Shown piece by piece: positions 19,639 through 30,628 of a DNA stretch of 64,000 nt (the first letter of the stretch is position 1; each line of letters opens with the position of its first letter). The notes under the pieces were generated by a model that did not search any database, had not been told where the DNA came from, and saw nothing but the letters and a program-made list of their open reading frames with translations. The translations under genes were made by a program, and so were the position numbers. The stretch lies in the NCBI GenBank assembly GCA_951799405.1, contig OX637362.1:12572493-12636492 (forward strand). The letters are read 5' to 3'. The stretch comes from Agapetus fuscipes. Lineage: Eukaryota > Arthropoda > Insecta > Trichoptera > Glossosomatidae.

Positions 19639-19734
19639 AGTAACTAGATTCACCCTTTCCTGGATTTACAAAGAGTACTGATTTCAGGATCATATTCTTT
19701 CTTTCTTTATTTTTCTTTTTTCCTTCGGCTCATA

Positions 19735-19990
19735 AGCCTTGAAGGGCCTCCCGCACCATAATCCTCCAAGACTCTCTGTCTTGTGCTGCTTCCCTCCATG
19801 GTCCTCTCACTCCCAGAACTTCAGCGTCGGCTTTAGTATTTGTGTGCCCACCGCATCCTGGGACGTCCGAGTGGTCTAACACCAGAGGGGGCACCATCCA
19901 AGAAAGTTCTGATGATCCTGGAGTCCTCTGCACGTGCTACATTTCCAGCTCATTGGAACCTTCTTGATGGAGCCTTCTACCTGTCAGTAT
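19735..19990 (-). pseudogene. RTE-like pol C-terminal fragment, third family
   Basis: Minus-strand reading ends WREAAQDRESWRIMVREALQGL and a stop, the W..AA.DR..WR..V pattern common at the C-terminus of arthropod RTE-type polyproteins. The sequence differs from RTE1 and RTE2. Upstream frames are broken. Confidence 0.5.
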
Positions 19991-20012
19991 CATATTGTTC
20001 TTTTAAATATAT

Positions 20013-20132
20013 TGTTATGTAAATAGTGGATTAATATAGGTGTACATTATAGGTAGCAATAATTATTAAAGCGTTATGTAAATAGTAGATTAATATAGGT
20101 GCACATCGTAGGTAGCAATAATAATTAAGAAA
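20013..20132 (+). repeat. two-unit tandem repeat, ~60 bp
   Basis: 'gttatgtaaatagtggatta' at 20013 recurs as 'gttatgtaaatagtagatta' at 20074, each followed by 'atataggtg..gtagcaataat'. Downstream, 'gtatataaggcgaaaagttg' (20228) looks like a TATA element and 'gtgaaaataaattt' like a polyadenylation context. The whole 20013-20390 stretch could be part of an LTR, though no ends are defined. Confidence 0.5.
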
Positions 20133-20824
20133 TCTAGAAATGAAACAATCCTTTTGTACTCTTGAAGCCGGTAGAACGTTCGAGAGTTTGCTGGTAAATT
20201 GGTCCCTAGAGACTTCTGTCTGTGAAGTATATAAGGCGAAAAGTTGGATAAAGGATGGCAGATAGATAGCCGCCTTTGATTGAAGAGTGTGTGAGGTGCT
20301 GAACTGTGAAAATAAATTTGAGTTGCTAAAAGTGTTAAAAATAAATGTTAATTGTAAAAAAAATTAAGTAAAAATACTCGTAAATATCCAGAAAGAAGAC
20401 CAGTATGTTTTATTTGGAGACTTTACTAAAAATATGTACATAAAAATTATAAAATGTCAGCAGTCTCGCTGTTTTCTGCACTCAAATCCTTCCATACGTT
20501 GTACGCAGAGTGTTCACGCCTTGATCTCACCGCCTGTGGGGATTTCCAACGCACGTGACTTGTCCCGCTTCTCTTGGGGCAACCCTAACTCACAGCCATA
20601 CAACTGCGCCAAGTATAAAACATATCGTACTTCAACAGAAATACATGGAACCTAAAACAGCGCCCATAGTGAGCGTTTTAGTTTCTGTGCATTTCTAGGA
20701 ACACGCTATGAAAGAGATTGAACGTAAAATTTTATATTTCAGGTACAGCTTGTACAACATTTTACCACAAAGTGAGGTATTATATTTGTAGAATTTAACA
20801 GAAATAAAAATAAATGTAGGAGTT
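20133..20824. other. unassigned, possible LTR-like sequence
   Basis: Apart from the TATA-like site at 20228 nothing is recognised. A 73-codon ORF at 20434-20655 lacks motifs. Confidence 0.3.
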
Positions 20825-21042
20825 TGAGGCTTACACGGCCGGCTGATGATGCTGTAGAGTTGCTTTCTGGAATCTGTTGCCGTGGTATGTGGGAGCTGGA
20901 GCTTTCAGACGTTTCGCCTATGTCTGTGGTGGGCTTCTACAGTGAAGTGAAGAAAAGAAGCCCATCGCAGGCATAGGCGAAACATCCGAAAGCTCCAGCT
21001 CCCACGGACCACAGCAACATATGTATACCGGAAAGCAATTTA
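20825..21042. mobile_element. inverted pair of hammerhead-like elements
   Basis: A minus-strand copy (20825-20950, 'gacgtttcgcctatgtctgt') faces a plus-strand copy (20955-21042, 'aagcccatcgcaggcatagg', 'cgaaacatccgaaagctcca'). Both match the insertion at 2276-2398. The cores are partly decayed (CTGTAGA on one side). Inverted pairs are common for Penelope-like insertions. Confidence 0.55.
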
Positions 21043-21258
21043 TCATAGAAACAAAGTTGTGAATTGATCCAAAGCTCTATAAAATAATATGACCAATGGT
21101 TACACTTCACTGATTTTTATCTTATTTTTCTTACTTTTTTTTCAATATGAAAAAAAAACACTGTTTGATAGTACTTATTTGAGTATAATCAAACGGTGTT
21201 GTTAAAATCTTTGTATGCATTTTCCAATTTGGCCGGGTGGCGACCCAATTTTGTACAT

Positions 21259-21924
21259 TGTTATGTTTAAAATGGAAGGTATCTCCAGGAATGTACCTAC
21301 AGGATACTTACTTCCGGCTAGCTCTCATCAGCATCACTTTCAGGGCGTGGGGCTCTTTCATTGGTATTGCTTACTGGGAAGGGTTTTATATTCAAAGATA
21401 AGTTTAACATGAACAAATAAGGGTTTATTTACTTTAGTAATATGGGGAAAAAGAGGAAATAAGGGAATGGCCTGACCTTGTCACTAAAACACTCCCTACT
21501 CTGTTGGCTGGAGTTCTGAACTGAATGGCCTGGGGCAGCGCCCCAGGCTAGCGGCGGCTCACGAGGCGGACGCCTCCACACGTTGGAGCCCCTGGGTGGG
21601 CGCTCCTATGCACTATGTCTCCTATGCCTCTGGTCCACAAGGCGGGTGCCTTGCTGGCAGGAAATCCAAGTAGATGGGGAGAAGGGAGCTCCATTGTAAT
21701 GCCCCCTCTTGCACCGCTTGGTGCTTGGTCGCTGACGTCTAACTCTCTTCACATCTTGCCGGGAACTGATGAACGACGCGACGGCTCGATCAGATCACAC
21801 GGCGCAGTTCGGCCGCTTCCGTGACCGTTCGGCTCCGTTCGGCTCCGTTCGGCTCCGTTCAGCCCACAAAACACCTGTACACTTGGAGATTGTTTTTTAT
21901 ATGTTATTTTAAAATAACATAACA
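21259..21924 (-). mobile_element. LTR1 solo LTR, duplication ACAT
   Basis: 666 bases, TGTTATG to CATAACA, flanked by ACAT (21255-21258 and 21925-21928). The CGTTCGGCTC unit is present three times in a row near 21828-21856, against one or two in other copies. A solo LTR with an intact duplication points to recombination between the two LTRs of a provirus. Confidence 0.85.
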
Positions 21925-22737
21925 ACATGTCAATTCACGTGTGGGCCTCATATTTACTACGTTCCTTGAAAATCTATTAAAATCGTTTAAGCGGCTTTAG
22001 AGTTCATAGGAAATATCCATTCCATATAACCATTCAATATTCAGGATATTACTATATTTTGTAGGTGTAATTAATGCACCCTTAGCGGAAATGCAAGAGA
22101 GCTACAGTCATAGTAAATATTATCAATCTATAGCAGTTAGTTATGACTCGGGCTAATATGCTGTATCGAAGAAACTTTGGCAATAAACCGATAGGTACAA
22201 GCCAGCCTAACCCACAAACTAAAACTATATCTAATGATCAGCCACTTAGCGTCTGTGAATCGGATATTCTTTAGTATTGAAAGGACTAGTTAACTCTACG
22301 ATATTAAGGCAGGTCTGCAAAAACTTTTGAGTAGAGTTGTGCAGTTTTAATTAATCTTTTTACATTCCTAGAAATGCCTAGTAACATGACCAAACAACCT
22401 AGAAACCTTTGATCATAAAAATTGCCACTTAAATTTCAAACGTCCAAATAATTACCCATTCAAATTAATAAAGATCGGTCTGAAAAAAACCGTATTGATT
22501 ATTTCTGACAACTCAAAACACTGCAAAGGGCGCGAAAATAAACATCGTCAGTCAGCCGGATTACTTTCAAATCTGACAACCAGAGGCGCTTGACTCTCAT
22601 CCATAATAATCATTTATCTGTCAAATTATCTTATGGAGGTGAGAATTCTAAAAGGTTTTTACACGTCGTTTCTCTGCAAAATAAGATTGTATGTATACCT
22701 ACTTATAAGTAATATTGTATTATAAAAAATAAAAATG
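21925..22737. other. unassigned
   Basis: AT-rich, no ORF or repeat recognised. Confidence 0.4.
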
Positions 22738-22875
22738 AATAAACTTTTTGATGCTGGAGTGATGTTTTCCGGGATCTGTTGCCGTGGTCTGTGGGAGCTG
22801 GAGCTTCCGGACGTTTCGCCCATTTCTACGATGGGCTTCTTCAGCTTGAAGTATGATGATGATGATGATCTTGAT
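22738..22875 (-). mobile_element. hammerhead-like element copy
   Basis: Minus-strand: (ATC)n, then CTGAAGA, A, GCCCATCGTAGAAATGGGC, GAAACGTCCGG. The core and stem II are intact, as in the copy at 2276. Plus strand shows 'gatgatgatgatgatg' at 22851-22868. Confidence 0.55.
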
Positions 22876-23003
22876 GAGAACTGTGATAAATAATCTTTTT
22901 GTACAAAAACTTCGTTTTATTCCTTCGAGTGTGTTCATTAATATTAACTTTTTTTAATAAATATATTTTTATTATGAATATCAATTATTTTATCATCCAT
23001 TAT

Positions 23004-23272
23004 TTCCTTGATTTGTAGGTTATTCCTTGACTTATAGGTTGGTATGAGGCTGACCACCCATACTGTAAAAAATGGTTCACTTTGCCAATGTCACCCCTGT
23101 TTCAGGGAAGGACGGCAAGAGTTGCAGAGCTTATGTTCATTTGAGATTGGGTTTTTATATTGTAGGTCCACATGCGGCATGCGTTAGCGCGAACTTATAC
23201 ATGTCTGTTTGTGGGAATGCGTTTAATGTGAATTTTAAATGATATATATCTTTGCAGATAAGATTAAGATTG
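23004..23272 (+). mobile_element. RTE1 3' UTR copy with duplicated 5' end
   Basis: The first bases occur twice in tandem: 'ttccttgatttgtaggtta' and 'ttccttgacttataggttgg'. The copy then runs to 'tttgcagataagattaagat'. Confidence 0.8.
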
Positions 23273-23660
23273 AGATGTGTATTTTGTTTGTGCTTCTTAA
23301 TGATACTTAATGTAAAATTATAAACTTTTGGTGCAACCTTTTACCCACGAAATGCTGTAGGTAAGCTAGCCAAAAATTCCCTGATTGTGGGGAATTTACT
23401 ATGGATGACGTCACATGGCCGTGGGATATTTAGAATGTTCGGAGCCCATTGAGAAACGCCTGGATATCGAAAAGTTAATATTTGCTTCATTTAGTAACGG
23501 CTGAGTCTTGCTTTGATGATGCTGACCTGAATGACTGGCTTTATTAACAATTTTAGTAAAGTGACCTACATTCATTAGCTAATATTCATTATGCTACGAA
23601 TCGCAGTGTAACGAGTTAGAAGAATTTTCTCCTGATTTGATTTCTGATTGAATGCTCGAT
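23273..23660. other. unassigned
   Basis: No gene or repeat recognised. Confidence 0.35.
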
Positions 23661-23984
23661 AAAAAAAAAACGTAACTAAGCTACACATATAGTGTAACTT
23701 CTTGACGCGTTATCACCGAATCGGTCGCATATGGCGAGAGAATCTATTTATTTTTACAAGTCTTACGCCAACCACTTCAGTGAAGTGGGGGGTTTCCCAT
23801 CTCCCGACGGGGCTGGTACTCATTTCTTGTGAAGGCTGAGTAAACCTTGCCGGTTTTTTTTTATTATTTAAGGTTTTAAATAAGCACCGAAACGGGAAAT
23901 CATTTGTGACACCCTCGGCGGGATTCAAACCCAAGCTTACGGCATAGAATGCAAGCACTCTACCAACTGAGCTATCGACCGGAC
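23661..23984 (-). mobile_element. SINE1, full length
   Basis: Minus-strand; head at 23984-23910 with good box A ('tagctcagttggtagag') and a box B changed by one base ('gggtttgaatccc'). 3' end 'gcttagttacgttttttttt'. Confidence 0.85.
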
Positions 23985-24400
23985 CCACATTGATACACAT
24001 TGTTTTTAATAACATATATTAATTATTATAATGTTTTTTAACCAGATTACGATTAAGTATGCCCTTAAATTTTTCTTAAACTATGAGTATTTTGTTACAA
24101 TGTAACTTCAAAATTTTGGGTTCAATTTAATAATTTTTAATTTTTTTTTGTACAACAATTTATTTCAGATACTGGTCACATTCAGAGTCACATTACACCT
24201 TCACAATTAAACGGTCAGTCCTCTGCTCTCTCGCTACAGATAGCTCTGGCCATTTTTATAGATAGAATAAATATTATTCTCGAATCAACGAGAGTTGAAA
24301 CATGCGAAACTATGCTAGAACATCTAAGCACTCGAGCAATCTCGACTAATACAAATATCAAATTATTTAAGTACCTACATTTAAAAACTTCACAGGCTCA
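23985..24400. other. unassigned
   Basis: AT-rich; nothing recognised. Confidence 0.35.
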
Positions 24401-24645
24401 TACTTACTTACTTACTGAATCAGCCACTTCTTGTCCACTGCTAGACATAGGCCTCCCCCAAATCTCTTCAGGTGTCTCTGTCCTGAGCTTTCTGCATCCA
24501 GTCACCAGCAACTCTTTTAATATCATCTGACCATCCATCAAGGGGCCTTCTTCTAGTTATTTTGTCTTCAAGAGGTCTCCATTCTACCACTATTTTTGTC
24601 CATCTTTGCTCGCTCAATCTGGCACATTCACAAGAATATTTTGTG
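24401..24645 (-). pseudogene. RTE-like 3' fragment with (AAGT)n tail
   Basis: Plus strand shows TTAC repeats at 24402-24416, then 'ctagacataggcctccccca', a block known from RTE-type 3' coding ends in insects. The minus-strand frame is broken. It is distinct from RTE1 and RTE2. Confidence 0.45.
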
Positions 24646-25221
24646 TACTGTTTTCTATGAAAACAAAAACAATTTTATGATTGGCTTCTGTCTTATAAAA
24701 TGTAAGAAGAAAAGGTGTATTGACAAGTAAAAATAAATAATACACTCAATATGCAAACTTTACAATGGTAAAAAAACTAATATATTAAGAGACTTATCAA
24801 AGACAGAAAACAGTTAAAAATGTGGTGGATAAAAATGAATACACTGATATCGACGTGAAGGATAAGCAAAACTTGGTGTGTATAAACAAGTTAGTTTTGT
24901 ACATATTATGATAAAAAAGTTATTTTCATGTCACTACACTTTCAAGGGATAAAAAAAAATGAAATCAATAAAATATATAGGTTTTGTCAAAGGTACACAC
25001 ACTTGGCAGACAGTTAGTTTTCAAGTTCTACGAGGGTGCTACGATTGCTACGATCAAAACCATTACTTGTCAAAGGCTACGCAATCGAGATCAAAATAAA
25101 ACGAAAATAATTATGGTGGAATAAAAGCCAAAATCAAGAGTAAACTTGACCTTTCAGAAGTTGAGCAAAGGTAATGTTTGAGTTGGCGAACGACAAACAC
25201 AATTTTGAATGTACCTTGGTT
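24646..25221. other. unassigned
   Basis: AT-rich sequence without recognised features. Confidence 0.35.
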
Positions 25222-25265
25222 GCCAGCAGTGGCGTAGAGCCTAATAACCCGATTCCCATCGGCTT
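25222..25265. repeat. partial copy of the 55153 inverted-repeat element
   Basis: 'agtggcgtagagcctaataa' and 'ccgattcccatcggcttcc' match the arms of the element at 55153-55378. Confidence 0.4.
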
Positions 25266-25326
25266 CCTTTTTGAAATTACGAAAAAAATTACATAAAAAA
25301 CTATTTATTCTATTAAAAAAATAAAC

Positions 25327-25566
25327 GCGGCTGACCACCCATGCTGTAGAAAATGGTCCACTTTGCCAATGTCATCCCTGTTTTCAGGGAAGGTCGGCAA
25401 GAGTTGCAGGATGTATATACATGTGAGATTTTGGTTTTATATTGTAGGATCACATGCGGCATGTTTAAGCGCGAACTTGTGCATGTCTTTTTGTGAAAGT
25501 GCATATAATGTGAATCTTTAATGTTACATATATTTTGCAACTTAGATTGGGTTAGATTTGATTAGA
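25327..25566 (+). mobile_element. RTE1 3' UTR copy
   Basis: Starts at 'gcggctgaccacccatgctg', so the first ~20 bases are missing, and ends 'gcaacttagattgggttaga'. Confidence 0.8.
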
Positions 25567-26039
25567 ACTAACAATATTTGTTTTTTAATCCACGCGAACT
25601 TCACTCGATCGTGTAAAATAAAGCTGAAGGCTGCGATCAATCCCGATCTTGATTCCTGACGCGATCACCGGCTTCTAGTTCCGACAAACTATGGTATTAG
25701 AGGGGAGCAGTCGCAAGCGCGGGGAGGAGCCGTTTGACGCGAAAACTCGCGCAAAAATTAGCGCATTGAGCCGTTCCCACACCGAGTTAGGTACTTCTTT
25801 AGTGAAGACGCTGTGAGAGAGAAATCCTTTAAACGTTAACATATTTATGAAAATACAAAATATTTTTTAATAAAATAAAATCACTTCTTGATGAATATAT
25901 TTATGGAAATATTAACCATGATTTATTTAATTTCCGTAAATTAAATATGTTTTTATTGTACATTTATTTCAGAGACTCACTCTTTTGATGATTTTCTTAA
26001 TTTCTAAGGATTTTTTTCTTGTGTGAAAATTGCAAGATA
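25567..26039. other. unassigned
   Basis: Includes a GC-richer stretch at 25625-25800 with no open frame. Confidence 0.35.
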
Positions 26040-26234
26040 CTGTAACTGTAACTCTGTCGCCATTCCGCTAGAGGTGACAAGAGCCTCTGCAGAGCTGCCT
26101 CCATTTTTTCCTATCCTCGCATGTACCTCTTTCAATTCATTCATATCCATCACCTTTTTCATGCATTTTCTTCTTTTACGCTCACTTTGTATATCCCATT
26201 CTTTCACAATCTCCTCAATCTGATCATTCCATAG
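26040..26234 (-). pseudogene. RTE2 pol C-terminal fragment
   Basis: Minus-strand EWDIQSERKRRKCMKKVMDM, a frameshift, then the stop and ACAGTT tail. It ends upstream at the 'tgatcattccata' point. Confidence 0.7.
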
Positions 26235-26726
26235 ATAGATAAGTTTTTTAAAGCCACTTATATTTACTTTAAGTGTAAATTGCCCAGGTCAAGCTATTCT
26301 TTTAGAAATAATATTTAATTTTTGTTTTTTTTTTTATTTTGATTTTTGATGTCTTTATTTTCCTCAATCGAATTACCTTGTGAAAAAAATCATCCTTCAC
26401 CACTGGTTGCTAAGTCAAGATGTTTGATCATACATACATAGTATCTAGCTGTATACTGTATTTGCATGTATGTGTCGAATGCAATCTCATCATGGGTACT
26501 TAGAACTCGCGACATATGTGTGTTCAAGCTACAATATAAAATCTCGCGAGTTTTATCAAGATGATGTTTTATTTTTTTACTTTGAACATGGTACAATCAT
26601 GCTTTTAAATGCATCCTAATATCGTTATAAATAATAAAAAAAATACAATTAAGCATTTTTAATTTGGAAATTTTTGACATTTCATTCCACTCTTTTACGA
26701 AAATAATGACTTAAAGACATCGCGTT
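26235..26726. other. unassigned
   Basis: AT-rich; the 68-codon minus ORF has no motif. Confidence 0.35.
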
Positions 26727-26900
26727 CGGTCGATAGCTCAGTTGGTAGAGTAAGACTTGGTAGAGATTGAGTATTGGCGGTTTGTAGTGACGACAAAGCT
26801 CGTTAATACATACCTCTGCTGAACTACAAGTGTCACAGACCTCTAGAGTCTCTGAAATCTAGGGAGTCTCCCGAACAGAATTTCTTTAAAAAATATCAAG
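26727..26900 (+). mobile_element. SINE1 head fused to a SINE2 3' part
   Basis: 'ggtcgatagctcagttggta' (26728) runs after ~30 bases into 'gagtattggcggtttgtagt' and 'gacgacaaagctcgttaata', the SINE2 body. The SINE2 end here is the variant 'acctctgctgaactacaagt...gtctctgaaatct', shared with 30158 and 36000. Confidence 0.65.
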
Positions 26901-26904
26901 AATA

Positions 26905-27466
26905 AAACTAGCAGTATTTTTGAATCTCGTATATTTTACTGACGAGATCCATCTCATGAGATGTGGACGAGATCTCGCGAGTTTGAGACTGCACTCCCTG
27001 CAAGTGAGTTAGTATGTAGGTCGATGCCTCAATGTTATTCATGAAAACCCCATCAGAAATGCAAATGCCTTCAATAAATACCACATTACCTCCAATCAAT
27101 GGCTCCATCTACATCATGAAGCTAAGCTTTGAAACAAAGGAACTGTTTAATGGTTGGAATTATCAATTGCCCGGTCGATAGCTCAGTTTAAATTCTTATG
27201 ACTTTACCGGGTTCACTGTAACTGTAACTCTGTCGCCATTCCGCTAGGGGTAGCCAGAGATGCCTCTATTTTTTCCTACCCTTACATACCTCTTTCAATT
27301 CACTCATATCCATCATCTTTTTCATGCATTTTCTTCTTTTACGCTCACTTTGTATTTTCCATTCTTTCACAATATCCTCAATCTGATCCCTTCATACTTT
27401 CCTCGGTCGTCCCTTCCCTCTTTTTCCTTTCACACTTTCTTTGCAACTAACATCAATATCATCACT
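26905..27466. repeat. tandem duplication, unit 1
   Basis: Near-identical to 28038-28671. It contains the palindromic 'atctcatgagat' block, a SINE1 head stub ('ccggtcgatagctcagttta' at 27172) and an RTE2 fragment. Both units stop at 'caatatcatcactaat'. Confidence 0.75.
27214..27466 (-). pseudogene. RTE2 pol C-terminal fragment (in unit 1)
   Basis: Minus-strand RTE2 coding with the ACAGTT tail at 27214-27228; frameshifts near 'tagccagagatgcc'. Confidence 0.7.
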
Positions 27467-28037
27467 AATCTAATCTAATCTAATCTAAGCTGCAAAGATA
27501 TATATCACTTAAGATTCATACCAAATGCATTCCCACAAGCAGACATGTATAATTTCGCGCTAACACATGCCACATGTGGACCTACAATATAAAAACCCAA
27601 TCTCAAATGAACATAAGCCTTGCAACTCTTGCCGTCCTTCCCTGAAACAGGGGTGACATTGGCAAAGTGAACCAATTTTTTATATTATGGGTGGTCAGCC
27701 GCATAACAACCTATAAGTCAAGGAACACACATGACAAATTACACTTTTTTAAATCAAAGAATAAAAATATATACATGGACATAAAAAACTAAATCATAAA
27801 ACCAATTTCACTTTAACAAACCCTAGCCGCCAACATCACAGATCAACCGCCATTTCTTTCTACCCTTGCATACTTCTTTCATTTCCTCCAGAGTCATAAC
27901 CTTCTTCATACAAGCTCTTCTTTTATTATGACTCTGGATATTCCATTCATTCGCAATTTCGGATATTTGGTCCATCCATACCAATTTCACTTTAATAAAC
28001 CCTAGCCGCCAACATTACAGATCAACCGCCATTTCAT
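27467..28037 (-). mobile_element. RTE1 copy: pol end, linker, 3' UTR and tail
   Basis: Minus strand: coding at 27988-27823 (MDQISEIANEW-type region, RRACMKKVMTLEEMK, ending CDVGG and TAG at 27823), a ~95-base linker, the 3' UTR (27725-27490) and TTAGA repeats at 27467-27485. The cleanest evidence that the TTAGA-tailed repeat belongs to this pol. A second short copy of the coding end (27980-28037) adjoins it. It separates the two duplication units. Confidence 0.8.
27823..27988 (-). pseudogene. RTE1 pol C-terminus
   Basis: About 55 codons; the same C-terminal sequence as 30640-31020 with substitutions. Truncated at the 5' side. Confidence 0.7.
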
Positions 28038-28317
28038 ACACCTAGCAGTATTTTTAAATCTCGTATATTTTACTGACGAGATCCATCTCATGAGATGTGG
28101 ACGAGATCTCGCGAGTTTGAGACTGCACTCCCTGCAAGTGAGTTAGTATGTAGGTCGATGCCTCAATGTTATTCATGAAAACCCCATGAGAAATGCAAAT
28201 GCCTTCAATAAATACCACATTACCTCCAATCAATGGCTCCATCTACATCATGAAGCTAAGCTTTAATTATCAACTGCCCGGTCGATAGCTCAGTTTAAAT
28301 TCTTATGATTTTACCGG

Positions 28318-28671
28318 GTTCACTGTAACTGTAACTCTGTCGCCATTCCGCTAAGGGGAAGCCAGAGCTGCCTCTATTTTTTCCTATCCTTACATACCTT
28401 TATCAATTCATTCATATCCATCACCTTTTTGCATTTTCTTCTTCCCAAGTAACCTTTTATGTTTTAAAAAGGTTACAAAAAGGTTTTAAAAGGTTCTGGG
28501 ACCTTTTTGTAACCTTTTTAAAACCTAAAAAATTACTTGGGTTTTTAGCTCACTTTGTATTTTCCATTCTTTCACAATATCTTCAATCTGATCACTCCAT
28601 ACTTTTCTCGGTCATCCCTTTCCTCTTTTTCCTTTCACACTTTCTTTGTAACTTACATCAATATCATCACT
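28318..28671 (-). pseudogene. RTE2 fragment (in unit 2), interrupted
   Basis: Minus-strand RTE2 C-terminal coding with tail at 28320-28335; split at 28444 by the palindromic element. Confidence 0.65.
28444..28541. mobile_element. CCCAAGTAA palindromic MITE (98 bp)
   Basis: Ends CCCAAGTAACCTTTT and mirror ATTACTTGGG. The arms of 'aaaaaggttacaaaaaggtt' type pair along most of the length. The insertion site is a T-run in RTE2, so the target duplication cannot be read with confidence. Confidence 0.7.
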
Positions 28672-28875
28672 AATATTAATAATATTTTATTGTTAAATAT
28701 TCACTAATATAATTTTAATTAAATTTACAATTAGTATGCTTGGAAGCAACGCTAATCTAATGCATGCTCAAAGGGCCCAAATATTGTGTTATCGGATATG
28801 ATTTTCCATGTGATTGAGCGCATCTCAGACGTCAATGCCAGGTATGCGTGAACAAATCGTTTAAAAAGCCTCAAA

Positions 28876-29039
28876 GGACTCTAATCTAGGTTGCAAAGGT
28901 ATGTAACATTAATGAATCACATTTTATTCAATTTCACAAGCAGACACGTAGGTTTTGACGCTTGCACATGCAATGTTCATGTTCATTCACGTGAACCTAC
29001 AACATAAAAAACCCAAATTTCAAATGAACATACACGCTA
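28876..29039 (-). mobile_element. RTE1 3' end, 5'-truncated
   Basis: Minus-strand 'ctaatctaggttgcaaaggt' to 'tgaacatacacgct'. The ~40 bases before it (28838-28875, 'gcgtgaacaaatcg') recur at 29647, before the copy at 29682. Confidence 0.75.
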
Positions 29040-29152
29040 TCATGGGCGTTCCCAGAAAGAGGCCCCCCGCCGTCGGCGATATATTTTAGTGACGATGATC
29101 TTCAATTTTCCAAAACCTACCCCCCCCTTGATTTGATCCTGGATCCTGGGAT

Positions 29153-29645
29153 AATGGTGATGTTTGGAAGTAAAGCATGGACAGTGAATGATAGCGAAAT
29201 GAGTAAAGTATGTATGGTGGAAATGAAGCATTTGATAAGTATGACAGGAAAAATTGTGAGAGATAGTGTTAGGAATGAATGGGTAAAAAAATAATGTAAT
29301 TTGAAAGAGGATGTGAAAGTTAAAGTACAAAAGAATGTGACGAGATGGTTTGGGCATGTGGAAAGAATGAATGATGATAGACTGACAAAGTATGTATACA
29401 AAGAAAGTGTGAAAGGAAAAAGAGGGAAGGGACGACCGAGAAAAGTATGGAGTGATCAGATTGTGGAGATTGTGAAAGAATGGGATATACAAAGTGAGCG
29501 TAAAAGAAGAAAATGCATGAAAAAGGTGATGGATATGAAGGAATTGAAAGAGGTATGTCAGGATAGGAAAAAAATGGAGGCAACTCTGCGGAGGCTCTGG
29601 CCACCCCTAGCGGAATGGCGACAGAGCTACAGTTACAGTTACAGT
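29153..29645 (+). pseudogene. RTE2 pol 3' portion, with in-frame stop
   Basis: Readable protein: MVMFGSKAWTVNDSEMSK, MKHLISMTGKIVRDSVRNEW, then VKK and TAA at the codon where the 55733 copy has KEC. It continues in frame from 29299 (LKEDVKVKVQKN), RWFGHVERMNDDRLTKYV, GRPRKVWSDQIVEIVKEW, with a one-base insertion in 'ggaaaaaaatgg' near the end. The tail is ACAGTT repeats at 29630-29645. This region lies C-terminal to the reverse transcriptase of RTE-type proteins. Confidence 0.75.
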
Positions 29646-29681
29646 ATGCGTGAACCAATCGTTAAAGAAGCCTCAAAGGAC

Positions 29682-30157
29682 TCTAATCTTGGTTGCAAAG
29701 ATATGTTACATTAAGGATTCACATTGTATGCATTTTCACAAGCAGACACTAACGATTTGGCTCTTGCATATGCCTTACGTGAGCCTACAACATAAACACC
29801 CAAATTTTAAATCGATCCGGTCAGTTGGTAGAGTGCTTGCATTCCATGCCGTGAGCTCGGGTTCGAATCCCACCGAGGGTGTCAGAAATGATTTCCCGTT
29901 TCGGTGTTTATTTCAAACCACAAAATAAAATACCGTCAAGGTTTACTCAGCCTTCAAAAGAAATGAGTATCAGCCCTTTCAGGAGCTGGGAAACCCCCAC
30001 TTCAACTGAAGTGATTGGCGTAAGGCCGGCCCGCTTACCTGTAAAACTAAATAGGTTCAACTCACCACATGCGACTCCTTCGGGGATAACGCGGCAAGAA
30101 GTTACACTGTATGTGTAGCTTAGTTGCGTTTGCGTTACGTCAAATGAACATACACGC
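29682..30157 (-). mobile_element. RTE1 3' end, interrupted by SINE1
   Basis: Pieces 29682-29815 and ~30138-30157 ('caaatgaacatacacgctg') are continuous in the neighbouring copy at 28876-29039, so SINE1 inserted between them. Confidence 0.7.
29816..30137 (+). mobile_element. SINE1, nearly full length, nested
   Basis: Head lacks part of box A ('tccggtcagttggtagag'), box B 'gggttcgaatccc' intact, 3' end 'gcttagttgcgtttgcgtta'. Confidence 0.82.
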
Positions 30158-30290
30158 TGTAGCGCTTTGTAGTGACGAGCAAGCTCGTAAACAACACCTC
30201 TGCGGCACTACAACAAGACGTGTCTTAGACCCCTAGAGTCTCTGAAATCTTGGGAGTCTCCCGCACAGGGTGTTTTTAAAAAACATTTTT
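30158..30290 (+). mobile_element. SINE2 3' part, variant end
   Basis: 'agcgctttgtagtgacgagc' then 'acctctgcggcactacaaca' and 'cctagagtctctgaaatct'. Confidence 0.65.
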
Positions 30291-30628
30291 GAAAAAAGCA
30301 CATATTAGGTACCAAAATACATCATAAGGATGAAAAAATAATACTTTAGGGTCTCGCGGGTTGATTGCCTGTCGTCGTAAACCCGGCACCGCTTGTCTGT
30401 TTCTAGTTATCGCACGCGTTGGCAACACGCGTCATCTGCAGGCCGTGTCGTGTCACATGACGTCATCACCATATCATCACCGTCATCGCAGCTATCGCGT
30501 CATCAGCACGTGCCTTTACATCATCTCGGGCGGATCATTGCAGGCCACGTGTCGTATTATGTCCTGTACCCTTAGTACGAGATGCAAAACTTGAGTAATG
30601 TAAAGTTTACGGCAGTTATTAAAGGTCC

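Larger units (their letters stand above)
28038..28671. repeat. tandem duplication, unit 2
   Basis: Matches unit 1 from 'ctagcagtattttt' to 'caatatcatcactaat'. It lacks ~25 bases after 'ctaagcttt' and carries a 98-bp palindromic insertion absent from unit 1, so that insertion is younger than the duplication. Confidence 0.75.
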
